Below are positions 8,233 through 16,849 of a DNA stretch of 64,000 bases, piece after piece. The stretch comes from Mesorhizobium sp. ZC-5. GTDB taxonomy: Bacteria > Pseudomonadota > Alphaproteobacteria > Rhizobiales > Rhizobiaceae. Each line of letters starts with the position of its first letter. The stretch's first letter is position 1. The stretch lies in NCBI RefSeq assembly GCF_025753855.1, contig NZ_JAOWPT010000001.1:206001-270000 (forward strand), read 5' to 3'. The position numbers and the translations under genes were made by a program. The notes below the pieces were generated by a model. The model ran no database searches. It was not told the origin of the DNA and was given only the letters and a program-made list of their open reading frames with translations.

Positions 8233-9249
8233 TTACGCTACTCCGCCCAGGAATGCCTCAAGATTCAGGCCGAGGTCGTCACAGAGGTAACCACCCTCCT
8301 GAACGATCACGCTTGGCAGGCCGAGGGTCGAAATCGCTTCTCCAATGCGGCTGAAGCCATCGGTCGTTACCGACAATCCACCGAAAGGATCGCCCTCGAA
8401 GGCATCGAGGCCGAGCGCCACGACCAGAACGTCGGGCGCAAATGCCTGGATGCGGCGAAGGCCTGCGTTGAGCGCCTCGAGGAACCCCTCATCCCCGGTC
8501 TTGCGCGGCAGTGGCAGGTTGAGGTTGTAGCCGAGCCCGGCGCCCTCGCCGCGCTCGTCGGCATGGCCCCAGAAGAACGGATAGAAGCGAACCGGATCGG
8601 CGTGGATGGAGACGGTCAGCACATCCGGGCGCCTGTAAAAGACGCCTTGCGTGCCGTTGCCATGATGCAGGTCCACATCGAGGATCGCGACGCGGGCAGC
8701 CGATCGGCGCAGATGCTGCGCGGCGACCGCTGAATTGTTGATGAAGCAGAATCCGCCGGCGACATCGTTGAAGGCGTGATGGCCGGGCGGACGGCAGAGT
8801 GCGTAGGCAGCGGCTTCGCCCGACATCACCGCCTCCGTTGCGGCGACCGCGCTCCAGGCGCTCCAGCACGCGCTTTCCCATGTCTCGGCGGAGATCGGGC
8901 ACGACGTATCGGCCATGTGGTAGCCTGCCTGCCCCACCGCCGAGGCCGGATAACTGCCGTCGCGGGCGATCGGGTGGATGTTCGGGATAACCTCCAGCGA
9001 AGCACCCTCTATGCGCCGCCAGCGCTCATAGATGTTCTGCAGAAATTCGAGATATTCCGGCGAGTGCACCGCGGCGACCGGCTTCAAGCCGTAGTCGCGG
9101 GGGCGTTCTATCGTGCAGCCGGCAGCGTTGGCGCCCACAAGAAGCCGCTCGACGCGTTCCGGCTGTTCCGGATTGGGCTGCGGGGCGCCGCTCGACAGGA
9201 AAGCCCTCGGATCGTGACGCTTCTGTTCTTCAGCATAGAAGGCTTTCAC
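8233..9249 (-). CDS. Acetylpolyamine amidohydrolase-like deacetylase (histone-deacetylase superfamily)
   Basis: 338 residues, close to the 341 of bacterial acetylpolyamine amidohydrolase (APAH). Family residues are all present: catalytic His157-His158 in RPPGHHAF, zinc ligands Asp193 and His195 in DVDLHHGNGTQ and Asp282 in LDAFEGDP, and the transition-state Tyr321 in QEGGYLC. These enzymes hydrolyse the amide of N-acetyl-putrescine, -cadaverine or -spermidine in the cytoplasm. The GTG start overlaps the GNAT stop (GTGA) with GGAG seven bases upstream. It is the last gene of a nine-gene operon with an aminotransferase and a beta-keto acid cleavage enzyme, so deacetylation of an imported N-acylated amine is the likely first or second step. 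The exact substrate is not visible. Confidence 0.93.
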   Translation of the reverse strand: MKAFYAEEQKRHDPRAFLSSGAPQPNPEQPERVERLLVGANAAGCTIERPRDYGLKPVAAVHSPEYLEFLQNIYERWRRIEGASLEVIPNIHPIARDGSYPASAVGQAGYHMADTSCPISAETWESACWSAWSAVAATEAVMSGEAAAYALCRPPGHHAFNDVAGGFCFINNSAVAAQHLRRSAARVAILDVDLHHGNGTQGVFYRRPDVLTVSIHADPVRFYPFFWGHADERGEGAGLGYNLNLPLPRKTGDEGFLEALNAGLRRIQAFAPDVLVVALGLDAFEGDPFGGLSVTTDGFSRIGEAISTLGLPSVIVQEGGYLCDDLGLNLEAFLGGVA

Positions 9250-9764
9250 GCGTCGTCTCCGTCATCGCTTGCTAGCGCCAGGAAGGCATCGCCGCGCGCC
9301 GCGAAGATCTTCTCCTCGCGCGACCATTCCATGCCCATACGTTCATAAAAACGCTGTGCCGATGCGTTGGCGGCATCGACCGACAGGCGCAGGTAAACCC
9401 CGCCCCTGTCGCGCGTTTCGGCGGCCAGGCGCCGCAGCAGGCGCTCGCCGACACCCAGGCCGCGGAATGCCGGTTCGACATAGAGGTCCTGGACATAGAC
9501 GCCCGGCCGGCCATACCAGGTGGAAAAGCTCGGAAAGGAGAGGCAAAGACCGGCGAAAACCCCGTCAATTTCGGCGATCAGGACGGCGAAGGCCGGTGTC
9601 TCTCCAAAACCATGGCGCAGGATGTCTGCCGGGGTGCTGGACACCCTGGCAACCTGATCCAGCACTTCGGCGATACCGAGGATCGCCGCGTGGATCGCCA
9701 CTGCGTCGTCCGGGGTCGCGGCGCGGACGATCACCTTGCCCGTCTTGTCCCGGCTGCCTCCCAT
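9246..9764 (-). CDS. GNAT-family N-acetyltransferase
   Basis: 172 residues with the GNAT fold: the acetyl-CoA pyrophosphate-binding motif A in VQDLYVEPAFRGLGVGERLL (about residues 90-109, RGLGVG as the Q/RxxGxG/A loop) and motif B in SAQRFYERMGM. The layout resembles spermidine/spermine-type and small amine acetyltransferases. The ATG abuts the stop of the beta-keto acid cleavage gene with no gap, and the GTG of the deacetylase overlaps its stop, so it is fully embedded in the operon. An acetylase beside a deacetylase is curious: it could act on a different amine or be a detoxifying branch. Confidence 0.9.
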   Translation of the reverse strand: MGGSRDKTGKVIVRAATPDDAVAIHAAILGIAEVLDQVARVSSTPADILRHGFGETPAFAVLIAEIDGVFAGLCLSFPSFSTWYGRPGVYVQDLYVEPAFRGLGVGERLLRRLAAETRDRGGVYLRLSVDAANASAQRFYERMGMEWSREEKIFAARGDAFLALASDDGDDA

Positions 9765-10697
9765 CTAGAACGCCACCCTGTCGCCACCCTTCAACGCAAG
9801 CATCTTACGCGCTTCGGCCGGCGTCGCCACTTCGAGCGAAAGGCCTTCGAGGATGGAGCGAATGCGGGCGACCTGTTCGGCGTTGGATTTCGCCAGTTCG
9901 CCACGGCCGAGATAGAGGCTGTCTTCCAGTCCGACACGCACATTTCCGCCGAACGTCGCCCCCATGGTGATCAAAGGCATCTGGTGGCGGCCGGCCGCTA
10001 GGACGGAGAAGTGGTAGTCGTTGCCGAAAAGCTTGTCGGCGATGCGTTTCATGTGAACAAGATTCTCCGGGTCCGCGCCGATGCCGCCCAGAATACCCAG
10101 CACGAACTGGATGAAAAGCGGCCCCTTGACCAGGCCGCGATCGTGGAAATGCTTCAGCGTGTAGAGATGGCCGACATCGTAGCATTCGAACTCGAAGCGC
10201 GTGCCGCAGCCATCGCCCAACCGTTTCAGTATGTCCTCGATATCGGCGAAGGTGTTCTTGAAAATCGTCGAGCGCGTCGCTTCGAGAAGTTCCGGTTCCC
10301 ACGGGTGCTGCCATTCGACACCAGGTTTCGCCATCGGAAAGATGCCGAAATTCATCGAACCCATATTCAGCGAACACATCTCGGGCTCCGCCCGAAGTGC
10401 TGCCGCCAGACGGTCGTCGAGCGCCATCAGCGACGAGCCGCCGGTCGAAATGTTGATGACCGCGTCACTCGCCTGCTTGATGATCGGCAGGAATGCCATG
10501 AACACCGCCGGATCAGCACTCGGACGGCCATCGGCAGGGTTGCGGGCGTGCAGATGCAGGATCGACGCCCCCGCTTCGGCCGCCGCAATCGCCTGTTCGG
10601 AGATCTGCCGCGGGGTCACCGGCAGGTAGGGGCTCATGGTCGGCGTGTGCACGGATCCGGTGACGGCGCAGGTTATGATGACTTTACTTTTCGACAT
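9765..10697 (-). CDS. Beta-keto acid cleavage enzyme (BKACE, Kce-like)
   Basis: 310 residues of the DUF849/BKACE family, zinc-dependent TIM-barrel enzymes that condense a beta-keto acid with acetyl-CoA and cleave it to acetoacetate plus a new CoA ester; 3-keto-5-aminohexanoate cleavage (Kce) in lysine fermentation is the prototype. Visible family features are the zinc ligands His48 and His50 in ILHLHARN, the substrate-binding NISTGGSS, the SLNMGSMNFG segment and the C-terminal GGNVRVGLEDSLYLGRG. It follows the aminotransferase by 8 bases. In context it would cleave the beta-keto acid formed after removal of an amino group. The substrate of this member is unknown. Confidence 0.95.
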   Translation of the reverse strand: MSKSKVIITCAVTGSVHTPTMSPYLPVTPRQISEQAIAAAEAGASILHLHARNPADGRPSADPAVFMAFLPIIKQASDAVINISTGGSSLMALDDRLAAALRAEPEMCSLNMGSMNFGIFPMAKPGVEWQHPWEPELLEATRSTIFKNTFADIEDILKRLGDGCGTRFEFECYDVGHLYTLKHFHDRGLVKGPLFIQFVLGILGGIGADPENLVHMKRIADKLFGNDYHFSVLAAGRHQMPLITMGATFGGNVRVGLEDSLYLGRGELAKSNAEQVARIRSILEGLSLEVATPAEARKMLALKGGDRVAF

Positions 10698-10705
10698 GTG
10701 CCGCC

Positions 10706-12076
10706 TTAACCGTTGACCGGGAGGTCGAGTTCGCGTGCCAGAACCTCGAAGCAGTCCTCGAGGATGCCGACCAATTCATCGATCTGCTCTCTGGTGATGA
10801 TGAGCGGCGGCGCCAGCATGAAATTGTCGAGTTCAAAGCCATCACCGCGAACCCGCCGCGAATAGATGATCAACCCGCGATCGTAGGCAAGGTTGAGCAG
10901 GCGCTGGTTCGCCGCCTTGGCTTTCGGCAGTGGAGCGAAGGTCTCCGGATCGGCGACCATGTCCGCGCCCAGCAGCAGGCCCTTGCCGCGAACCCCGGCA
11001 ATGAAAGGAAAGCGGCCGGCCAGACGTTCCACTTCGCTTTTCAGCACATCGCCCATCGCCGCAGCATTCTCGACCGCACCGAGACGTTCCAGCTCGTCCA
11101 AAACCGCAAGGCCCGCCGCGCAGGAGAGCGGATTGCCGGCATAGGTGTATCCGTGCTGGAAGCCGCCGGAGTCCAGCACCGGGCCGACCAGCCGCTGCGA
11201 TGCGGCCATGGCGCCGAGGGGCGCATAACCTGAGCCGATACCTTTCGACAAAGTGATGATATCCGGCTTGCAATCCCAGTGATCGCCGCCGAGAAACCTG
11301 CCGGTGCGTCCGATGCCGCTCATCACCTCGTCATGAATGAGCAGAATGCCGTATCTGTCGCATATCTCGCGGATGCGCGGAAAATAGCTGTCCGGTGCCA
11401 CCAGCGCCGCCGTCGCAGCACCACCGACCGGTTCCATGATGAAGGCCAGCACGCTTTCCGGTCCTTCCTCGCGGATTTTCTCCTCCAGCATGTCGGCATA
11501 GCGCAAGCCACGCTCTTCCATCGATAGATTGTCGCGGTCGCGATAGGCCGTTGGCGCGGGCACGGTCGGCATGATCTGTATCTGCGGGGCGAATGTCTCG
11601 GTCAGCGCCAGATCGCCGGTGACGCCCAGCGAGCCCATAGTGCCGCCATGATAGGAAGGGAAGCGCCCGATGATTTTCCAGCGTTTATCCTGCCCGGTCA
11701 CCACGGCCCATTGCCGGGCGAGCTTTAGCGCGGACTCGACTGCTTCCGATCCCCCGGAAACGAAGAAGATGCGGTCGAGGCCGTTCGGCATTTTCGCGGC
11801 CACCCGGCGCGCCAGCTCTTCCGCCGGCTCGTTCTCGAAGTGCAGGCGGTAGGCGAAAGTTGTGCGGTCGAGCTGCCGCTTCATCGCATCGATCACGTTC
11901 CTGTTGCCGTGACCGACATTGACCACCATGGCACCGCTGGATCCGTCGATGAAACGGCGGCCATCCTGCGTGTACATGTAGATGCCCTCGGCCCGATCGA
12001 TCAGCGGCCGGCGCAAGCGCGTCAGATAGAACAGGTTGGATGGCGCCGGTTCGTTCGTGGCGGTCTTATCGATCAC
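10706..12076 (-). CDS. Class III (omega-amino acid type) aminotransferase
   Basis: 456 residues from the GTG at 12076, which has GGAAGGA eight bases upstream. The frame is open to 12211, including an ATG at 12127 that overlaps the previous stop but lacks a Shine-Dalgarno. PLP-dependent fold type I: GGSEAVESALKLAR, the cofactor Asp249 in LIHDEVMSGIGRTG and the Schiff-base Lys278 in ITLSKGIGSGYAPLGA are in place. Members use beta-alanine, GABA, putrescine, taurine or related amines with pyruvate or 2-oxoglutarate. Between the dimethylformamidase-like gene and the beta-keto acid cleavage gene, it probably turns a beta-amino acid or omega-amine into the keto or aldehyde form (inference). Confidence 0.95.
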   Translation of the reverse strand: MIDKTATNEPAPSNLFYLTRLRRPLIDRAEGIYMYTQDGRRFIDGSSGAMVVNVGHGNRNVIDAMKRQLDRTTFAYRLHFENEPAEELARRVAAKMPNGLDRIFFVSGGSEAVESALKLARQWAVVTGQDKRWKIIGRFPSYHGGTMGSLGVTGDLALTETFAPQIQIMPTVPAPTAYRDRDNLSMEERGLRYADMLEEKIREEGPESVLAFIMEPVGGAATAALVAPDSYFPRIREICDRYGILLIHDEVMSGIGRTGRFLGGDHWDCKPDIITLSKGIGSGYAPLGAMAASQRLVGPVLDSGGFQHGYTYAGNPLSCAAGLAVLDELERLGAVENAAAMGDVLKSEVERLAGRFPFIAGVRGKGLLLGADMVADPETFAPLPKAKAANQRLLNLAYDRGLIIYSRRVRGDGFELDNFMLAPPLIITREQIDELVGILEDCFEVLARELDLPVNG

Positions 12077-12123
12077 GGAGTCAGTCCTTCCGATGGCGGA
12101 TTCATGCGTTCGCCTCATGACAT

Positions 12124-13758
12124 TCATTTTTGAAGATAGCGGTCGAGCACATTGGCGGTGACCCGCTCGACCATCGCGTCCTTGCGCAACAGGCCGGCGA
12201 CCCACTCGCAACTGCCGGCGTTGAACACTTCGCCCTTGCCACGCGGGAAATTGACGATCATGCCGGCGCCGCGCTTCACCCGCTCTACCGCCGCCGGGCC
12301 ATCGTCACCGACAAGCGTCTCCGCGACGAATTTGGCATCGGCGTCGGAAAGGAACTGATCGTCGGCCGGGATGTCGGCGCTTTCTTCCTGCAGCGACGAC
12401 ATGCCGAGCGCCAGTATCTGCATGCCCTCGGGAGCAGCACCTTCGCCGGTCGGCTCCGGCAGGCCGCGGCGGATGATGTAGTCGACACCGTCGACCTCGT
12501 AGCCGAAGACATGACCGTCAGCGCCAAGCAGGTCGCCGTAATAGAGGCCGGCCCCGGAAAACGCCCAATGGTCGGGCCGGTAGACCGGAAATCCGCGCAC
12601 GCCGCGCGGGGCGCAGCCGCCCCAGCCGACATAGAGGCCATAGGTTGCGTTGAGCCCGAATGTCTGCGCGCCGGGGCGGCCGACTTCCGGGGCTTCCCAG
12701 GATGTCGAGGTGCGGGTCTTGTCCTGCTGCCGGTACACGGGGTCTTCGGCGCGGGCGCGATATTTGTAGCAGGTCTGGCGGCGGCCCTCGTCCTCCAGCC
12801 TGGTCTGCCACATGAAATTGCCGGCGAAACGAGCGGCGCGGCCGCCGCGCTCGACCCAGTTATCGACCGCGTCGCGCATCTCCCAGGTCCAGTATTCGTC
12901 GTGACCGACGAACACTGCGCAATCATAGCCGTCGAGGATTTCCGGCTCGAAGTGCAATTGGTGCTGGCTGGCCAGGTCGACCTCGTATCCGGCACGCTCT
13001 GCCCAGCGGAAGAAATGGCTATCGTAGCTGGCCCAGCCGGACGAGGCGTATTTGCGCGAATAGCCGTTGGCGAACGCCCATTCCATGTGCGGATAGCGCG
13101 CCGGCGTCGCCGGCGGCACGGTCACCTGCAACGGCACACGCGGCGCGTCTGCCGGCAGCACGACGAAGCCGCGGCAGAACGGTCGCTGCATGCTCACCGT
13201 CGGCGCGTACATGTTGCGGTCGGAACCGGTGATGCCCTGGTAGTGGTTGGAGCCGCCCCAGGTGTTGTAGGCAGACCAGGTGCCCGTCGCCGCCACCTGA
13301 AGGATGCGGCCGGTTTTCCGCCCGGCCTCCGGATAGACGATAAAAAGATGATGGCAATGGATCGGCGCGCCATCGCGCCCCTCCGCCGTCAGCGTGACCC
13401 GATAGGCGCCGGACGGCCAGTCACGCGGTATCGCGAATTCATGGCTGGTCTCCCAGCCGCAACCCTCGACGGAACACTGGTCGGGCGTCTCCTGCCAACG
13501 GGCATCGAGATTGTCCTGCGTCAGTACCTTTTGCTCGGCCGCGCCGTCGCGCACCACATCGAGCCGGTATGTCGGCGCGGTGGACGACACCTGCAGCCGC
13601 ACATATTCCCCAGCCCGGTAGGCGTAACGGTCCGTGTAGCACCAGATCTCGCCACGTGCGCCATCCATGCCCGGCCATTCGTACTTGTTGCCGAGCACCG
13701 CCTCGCGGCGCTGTTCCGCCGTCAGGCCGAAATCCGGATAGGGGCTGTCATAACGCAT
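12124..13758 (-). CDS. N,N-dimethylformamidase large-subunit-like protein
   Basis: 544 residues. The C-terminal region matches the N,N-dimethylformamidase beta-subunit domain, with the diagnostic FVGHDEYWTWEMRD segment; His286 and Glu288 there correspond to the His-x-Glu pair that, as I recall, binds the mononuclear iron of the enzyme. An N-terminal immunoglobulin-like beta region (GEYVRLQVSSTAPTYRLDVVR) precedes a YNTWGGSNHYQG motif. It is shorter than the classical large subunit (about 760) and no small-subunit gene is adjacent. The open frame runs on to 14583 but that part is the ATPase gene in another frame; the ATG at 13758 is two bases after the ATPase stop. It probably hydrolyses an amide of the substrate imported by this operon. 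Confidence 0.85.
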   Translation of the reverse strand: MRYDSPYPDFGLTAEQRREAVLGNKYEWPGMDGARGEIWCYTDRYAYRAGEYVRLQVSSTAPTYRLDVVRDGAAEQKVLTQDNLDARWQETPDQCSVEGCGWETSHEFAIPRDWPSGAYRVTLTAEGRDGAPIHCHHLFIVYPEAGRKTGRILQVAATGTWSAYNTWGGSNHYQGITGSDRNMYAPTVSMQRPFCRGFVVLPADAPRVPLQVTVPPATPARYPHMEWAFANGYSRKYASSGWASYDSHFFRWAERAGYEVDLASQHQLHFEPEILDGYDCAVFVGHDEYWTWEMRDAVDNWVERGGRAARFAGNFMWQTRLEDEGRRQTCYKYRARAEDPVYRQQDKTRTSTSWEAPEVGRPGAQTFGLNATYGLYVGWGGCAPRGVRGFPVYRPDHWAFSGAGLYYGDLLGADGHVFGYEVDGVDYIIRRGLPEPTGEGAAPEGMQILALGMSSLQEESADIPADDQFLSDADAKFVAETLVGDDGPAAVERVKRGAGMIVNFPRGKGEVFNAGSCEWVAGLLRKDAMVERVTANVLDRYLQK

Positions 13759-13760
13759 CG

Positions 13761-14531
13761 TCAGGCTCCGGACGCGGCTGTCAGATATTTGCGCAGGAAC
13801 ACCTTGGTCCGCTCCTGCTTCGGCGCACCGAACATCTCGGTCGGCGTTCCTTCCTCGACCACCACGCCGCCATCCATGAACAGCACGCGGTCGGCAACCT
13901 CGCCCGCAAAACGCATCTCGTGGGTGACGATCAGCATCGTCATGTGCTCGGCTGCCAGCTGTTTCATCACCGCGTTCACTTCGTCGACCAGTTCCGGGTC
14001 GAGCGCCGAAGTCGCCTCGTCGAACAGCATCACCTTGGGCTGCATGGCGAGTGCGCGGGCAATGGCGACCCGCTGTTTCTGGCCACCTGAGAGTTTCGAC
14101 GGAAACGCATCGATCTTTTCGGCAAGCCCGACCTTGCGCAGCAGTTCGGCTGCTTGCGCATGCGCCTCGAGCTTCGGCGTGCCCTTGAGCACGATCGGAC
14201 CCATGGCGATGTTGTCCAGCACCGAAAGATGCGGAAACAGATTGAAGTGCTGGAACACCATGCCCATCTGCTGGCGCACCTGGTTGATATGGCGTTCGAA
14301 TGCCTGCCCGCGCAGCCGCTGGTTCACCTGCACGCCGTCCAGGAATACCTCGCCGGCGTCCAGCGTCTCCAGGTGATTGATGGCACGCAGCAGCGTGCTT
14401 TTGCCCGAACCGCTGGGCCCAATGATGGCGATGATCTGACCGCGATCGACCGTGAGATCGATGCCCTTCAGCACCTCGTTGGCGCCGAACGCCTTGCGGG
14501 CGCCGCGCACTTCGACCATGGGCCCGCTCAT
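13761..14531 (-). CDS. Polar amino acid ABC transporter ATPase (GlnQ/HisP type)
   Basis: 256 residues. Walker [10 protein letters not shown], the Q-loop in [24 protein letters not shown], signature LSGGQKQR and Walker [15 protein letters not shown] are all present; the QHFNLFPHL sequence is typical of amino-acid importers. The frame extends upstream through the permease gene, but the ATG at 14531 overlaps the permease stop (ATGA) and has GGAGA six bases before it. It energises the two permeases encoded just upstream. Confidence 0.97.
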   Translation of the reverse strand: MSGPMVEVRGARKAFGANEVLKGIDLTVDRGQIIAIIGPSGSGKSTLLRAINHLETLDAGEVFLDGVQVNQRLRGQAFERHINQVRQQMGMVFQHFNLFPHLSVLDNIAMGPIVLKGTPKLEAHAQAAELLRKVGLAEKIDAFPSKLSGGQKQRVAIARALAMQPKVMLFDEATSALDPELVDEVNAVMKQLAAEHMTMLIVTHEMRFAGEVADRVLFMDGGVVVEEGTPTEMFGAPKQERTKVFLRKYLTAASGA

Positions 14532-15187
14532 CGAGACATCTCCACGCGGCGCTCGACACGGCGCAGGCCGAACTCCAGCACAAGGTTCAGCACATAATAG
14601 AGCGCTGCCGCGACAAGATAGAATTCGAACGGACGGTACGTTTCGCTGATTGCCAGTTGCGCCGCATGCACCAGTTCGGTGATGCCGATGACCGAGACGA
14701 TGGACGATTCCTTGAGCAGCGAGATCATGTTGCCGCCGACTGGCAGCGCCGTGTTGCGGACCGCCTGCGGGACGACGATATAGCGCAGCGTCTGCCAGCG
14801 GCCGAAGCCTATGCTTCGCGCCGCCTCTGCCTGGCCGCTGTCGATTGCCACGATGCCGGCGCGAAAGATGTCGGCGTTGTAGACGGCGAAATGCAGGCCG
14901 AGACCAACGATGCCGGCGGCCAGCGCCGGAATGTCGATGCCGATCTGTACCAGGCCGAAGTAGATCAGGAACAGCTGCAGCAAAAGCGGCGTTCCCATGA
15001 ACAGCCACATGAACAACCGCACCGGGTAAGCAAACACTGTGGGCGCGTAGAGCACCACCAGCGCGAACAGGATGCCGCCGAAAAAGCTCAGCAGCGAAGC
15101 CGAAACGGTGAGCACGACCGTCCACCATACGCCGATCCAGAGGATGTCCGCGTAAGGCAGGACGACGCTGAAATCGAGACCTTGCAC
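14528..15187 (-). CDS. Polar amino acid ABC transporter permease (HisM/GlnP type), second
   Basis: 219 residues with about five membrane helices and the His/Glu/Gln/Arg/opine permease signature: the EAA loop in [40 protein letters not shown] is clear. Start is GTG at 15187 with AGG eight to ten bases upstream. It pairs with the permease at 15204-15851, with which it shares the FGRWQT and PQA patterns, pointing to an old duplication that gives a heterodimeric channel. Gap to the preceding gene is 16 bases. Confidence 0.95.
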   Translation of the reverse strand: MQGLDFSVVLPYADILWIGVWWTVVLTVSASLLSFFGGILFALVVLYAPTVFAYPVRLFMWLFMGTPLLLQLFLIYFGLVQIGIDIPALAAGIVGLGLHFAVYNADIFRAGIVAIDSGQAEAARSIGFGRWQTLRYIVVPQAVRNTALPVGGNMISLLKESSIVSVIGITELVHAAQLAISETYRPFEFYLVAAALYYVLNLVLEFGLRRVERRVEMSR

Positions 15188-15203
15188 CTGGCGCCTTCCT
15201 TGC

Positions 15204-15851
15204 TCAGTCTATCGCGTAGCGGCGATCGAGCACATCGACCATCCGCGCCACGCCATAGACCATCACCATGTAAAGCAGCGCGGCGATGCCGAAAATCTCG
15301 AAGGGCCGGTACGTCGAGCCGATGAAGCGTTGCGCCGTGTAGGTCAGTTCGATCACCGAGATGGTCGATACCAGCGCCGTACCCTTGACCAGTGCCACCG
15401 TGTTCACTCCGAGCGGCCGGATCATCAGGCGCGCCGCCTGCGGCAGCACCACGCGCTGCATCGTCTGCCATCTGCCGAACCCGATGCTGCGCGACGCTTC
15501 CGTCTGTCCCCGATCAACCGACAGGATCGCGCCACGCATGCCTTCCGCCATGTAAGCGGCGATGTTCAGTCCGAGCCCGATCACACCGGCGGCGAAGGGT
15601 TCGAGGTTGATGCCGATCTGCGGTCCGCCGAAATACAGGATGAACAGCTGGATCAGGCACGGCGTGCCGCGAAACACGCTGACATAGGCCGCGCCGGCAA
15701 ACCGCAACGCCGCGACATCCGACATCCGGGCCGCTGCAACCAGCGCGGCGACCAGGAGACCGAGCAGAAACGCCAATGCCGAAAGCTGCGCCGTGACCAG
15801 CGCCGCCTCGACAAAGAAAAGGTAGACCCGCTGGACGAGCGAGAAGTCCAT
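15204..15851 (-). CDS. Polar amino acid ABC transporter permease (HisQ/GlnP type), first
   Basis: 215 residues, multi-helix inner-membrane protein with the amino-acid permease signatures VSVFRGTPCLIQLFILYFG and [33 protein letters not shown] (EAA loop). Forms the channel with the following permease. The start at 15851 has only a weak ribosome-binding site, and a 9-bp hairpin lies between this gene and the binding-protein gene upstream, which may lower expression of the permeases relative to the binding protein. Confidence 0.95.
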   Translation of the reverse strand: MDFSLVQRVYLFFVEAALVTAQLSALAFLLGLLVAALVAAARMSDVAALRFAGAAYVSVFRGTPCLIQLFILYFGGPQIGINLEPFAAGVIGLGLNIAAYMAEGMRGAILSVDRGQTEASRSIGFGRWQTMQRVVLPQAARLMIRPLGVNTVALVKGTALVSTISVIELTYTAQRFIGSTYRPFEIFGIAALLYMVMVYGVARMVDVLDRRYAID

Positions 15852-15883
15852 TGGCGAGGACCTTCAGGCGAGAGGAGTGCGGC

Positions 15884-15905
15884 CCGGCCCGCGCGAGCGG
15901 GCCGG
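15884..15905 (-). terminator. Perfect 9-bp hairpin between binding-protein and permease genes
   Basis: CCGGCCCGC (15884-15892) and GCGGGCCGG (15897-15905) pair perfectly around a GCGA loop. There is no U-run, so it is more likely an mRNA-stabilising or attenuating stem at the 3' end of the binding-protein message than a full terminator. Confidence 0.6.
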
Positions 15906-15919
15906 AGACAGCGGAAATG

Positions 15920-16702
15920 CTAGCGGATGTCGCGACCGACCCATTCCATGGCGATCTTCTCGTAGCTTCCGTCGGCCATCATATCGTCGAGGGCTTTCTG
16001 CATGGCCGCCTTGAGTTCCGGATTGTTCTTGCGGATCGCGATGCCGATGGCGACGCTGCCACCCTCGATGCCGGGTGTGTCGAGCTGGCGGATCTTCTCT
16101 CCCGTCTCCTTTACAGCCACCGCAACCGGAATGTTGTCGACCACGATCGCGTCGACACGACCGGCCTTGAGTTCCAGGAAGAGTTCCGGAAGGCCCTTGT
16201 AGGTACGGATTTCCCAACCGCCCTGCGCGCGCGCCCACTTCTCGTGCGTTTCTCCCAACGTGACGCCAAGCGTCTTGCCTTTCAGTTCGTCGAGGGTCTT
16301 CACCGTGGAAGCCTCGCTCACGAAGACGCCGCGGCCGGCATGATAATAGGGGCCGACAAAGTCGACGGCCTTTTCACGCTCCGGGGTGATGGTCATCGAG
16401 CCGACGATGGTGTCGAACTTGTTGGCGAGCAGGCCAGCGATGATGCCGTCCCACGCCGTCGTGACGACGGAGCCCTTGACCCCGATCCGTTCGGCAATGG
16501 CCATGCCTATCGCCGCGTCGAAACCAACCACCTCGTTCTTGTCGTTGACGAAATTGAAGGGCGGATACTGGCCGGTCATGGCGACCTTGATCTCGCCGGC
16601 AGCCTTGATCGTCTCGAGGTCGTCAGCCTGCGCGGGCGCGGCTGCAATTGCCGCGGTGAACATGAATGCGGCGGCCACCAGGCCGGAAAATACGGTTCTC
16701 AT
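15920..16702 (-). CDS. Polar amino acid ABC transporter substrate-binding protein, family 3
   Basis: 260 residues. A Sec signal peptide (MRTVFSGLVAAAFMFTAAIA to AQA, cleavage near residue 23) precedes the SBP_bac_3 domain: IKVAMTGQYPPFNFVN, EVVGFDAAIGMAIAERIG, WDGIIAGLLANKFDTIVGSMTITPERE and a KTLGVTLG lobe. It captures a small amino-acid-like ligand in the periplasm. The ATG at 16702 has AGAGGA eight bases upstream; an in-frame ATG at 16711 is the alternative. First gene of the nine-gene operon, divergent from the LysR gene. The SBP_bac_3 class suggests a polar amino acid, opine or small N-acylated amine as substrate. Confidence 0.95.
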   Translation of the reverse strand: MRTVFSGLVAAAFMFTAAIAAAPAQADDLETIKAAGEIKVAMTGQYPPFNFVNDKNEVVGFDAAIGMAIAERIGVKGSVVTTAWDGIIAGLLANKFDTIVGSMTITPEREKAVDFVGPYYHAGRGVFVSEASTVKTLDELKGKTLGVTLGETHEKWARAQGGWEIRTYKGLPELFLELKAGRVDAIVVDNIPVAVAVKETGEKIRQLDTPGIEGGSVAIGIAIRKNNPELKAAMQKALDDMMADGSYEKIAMEWVGRDIR

Positions 16703-16810
16703 CTCGTTCATCCTCTGGGTCCGCGAGTGGCGGAACTGTCTGCGTTTGCAGTTATGTTTGCGACGCATCGCGAGCGCTGCGACGGATGATTGCCTTTGAC
16801 GGTGCATTGC

Positions 16811-16835
16811 GCAAATAGATATTGAAAATGTTTGC
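16811..16835. promoter_or_regulatory. Candidate LysR operator
   Basis: GCAAATA (16811-16817) and TGTTTGC (16829-16835) form an inverted repeat with 6 of 7 matching positions and an 11-base spacer; T16816 and A16828 fit the T-N11-A rule for LysR boxes. It ends 14 bases before the LysR start, in the divergent interval with the transporter operon, so it is placed for autoregulation and control of the operon. Confidence 0.5.
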
Positions 16836-16849
16836 CATGGATTTTGGAA

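Noticed and set aside
12124-14583. An 819-codon frame that would fuse an ABC ATPase region to the dimethylformamidase-like protein
   Set aside because: The N-terminal 275 codons are the ATPase gene read in another frame; the true ATG is at 13758, two bases after the ATPase stop.
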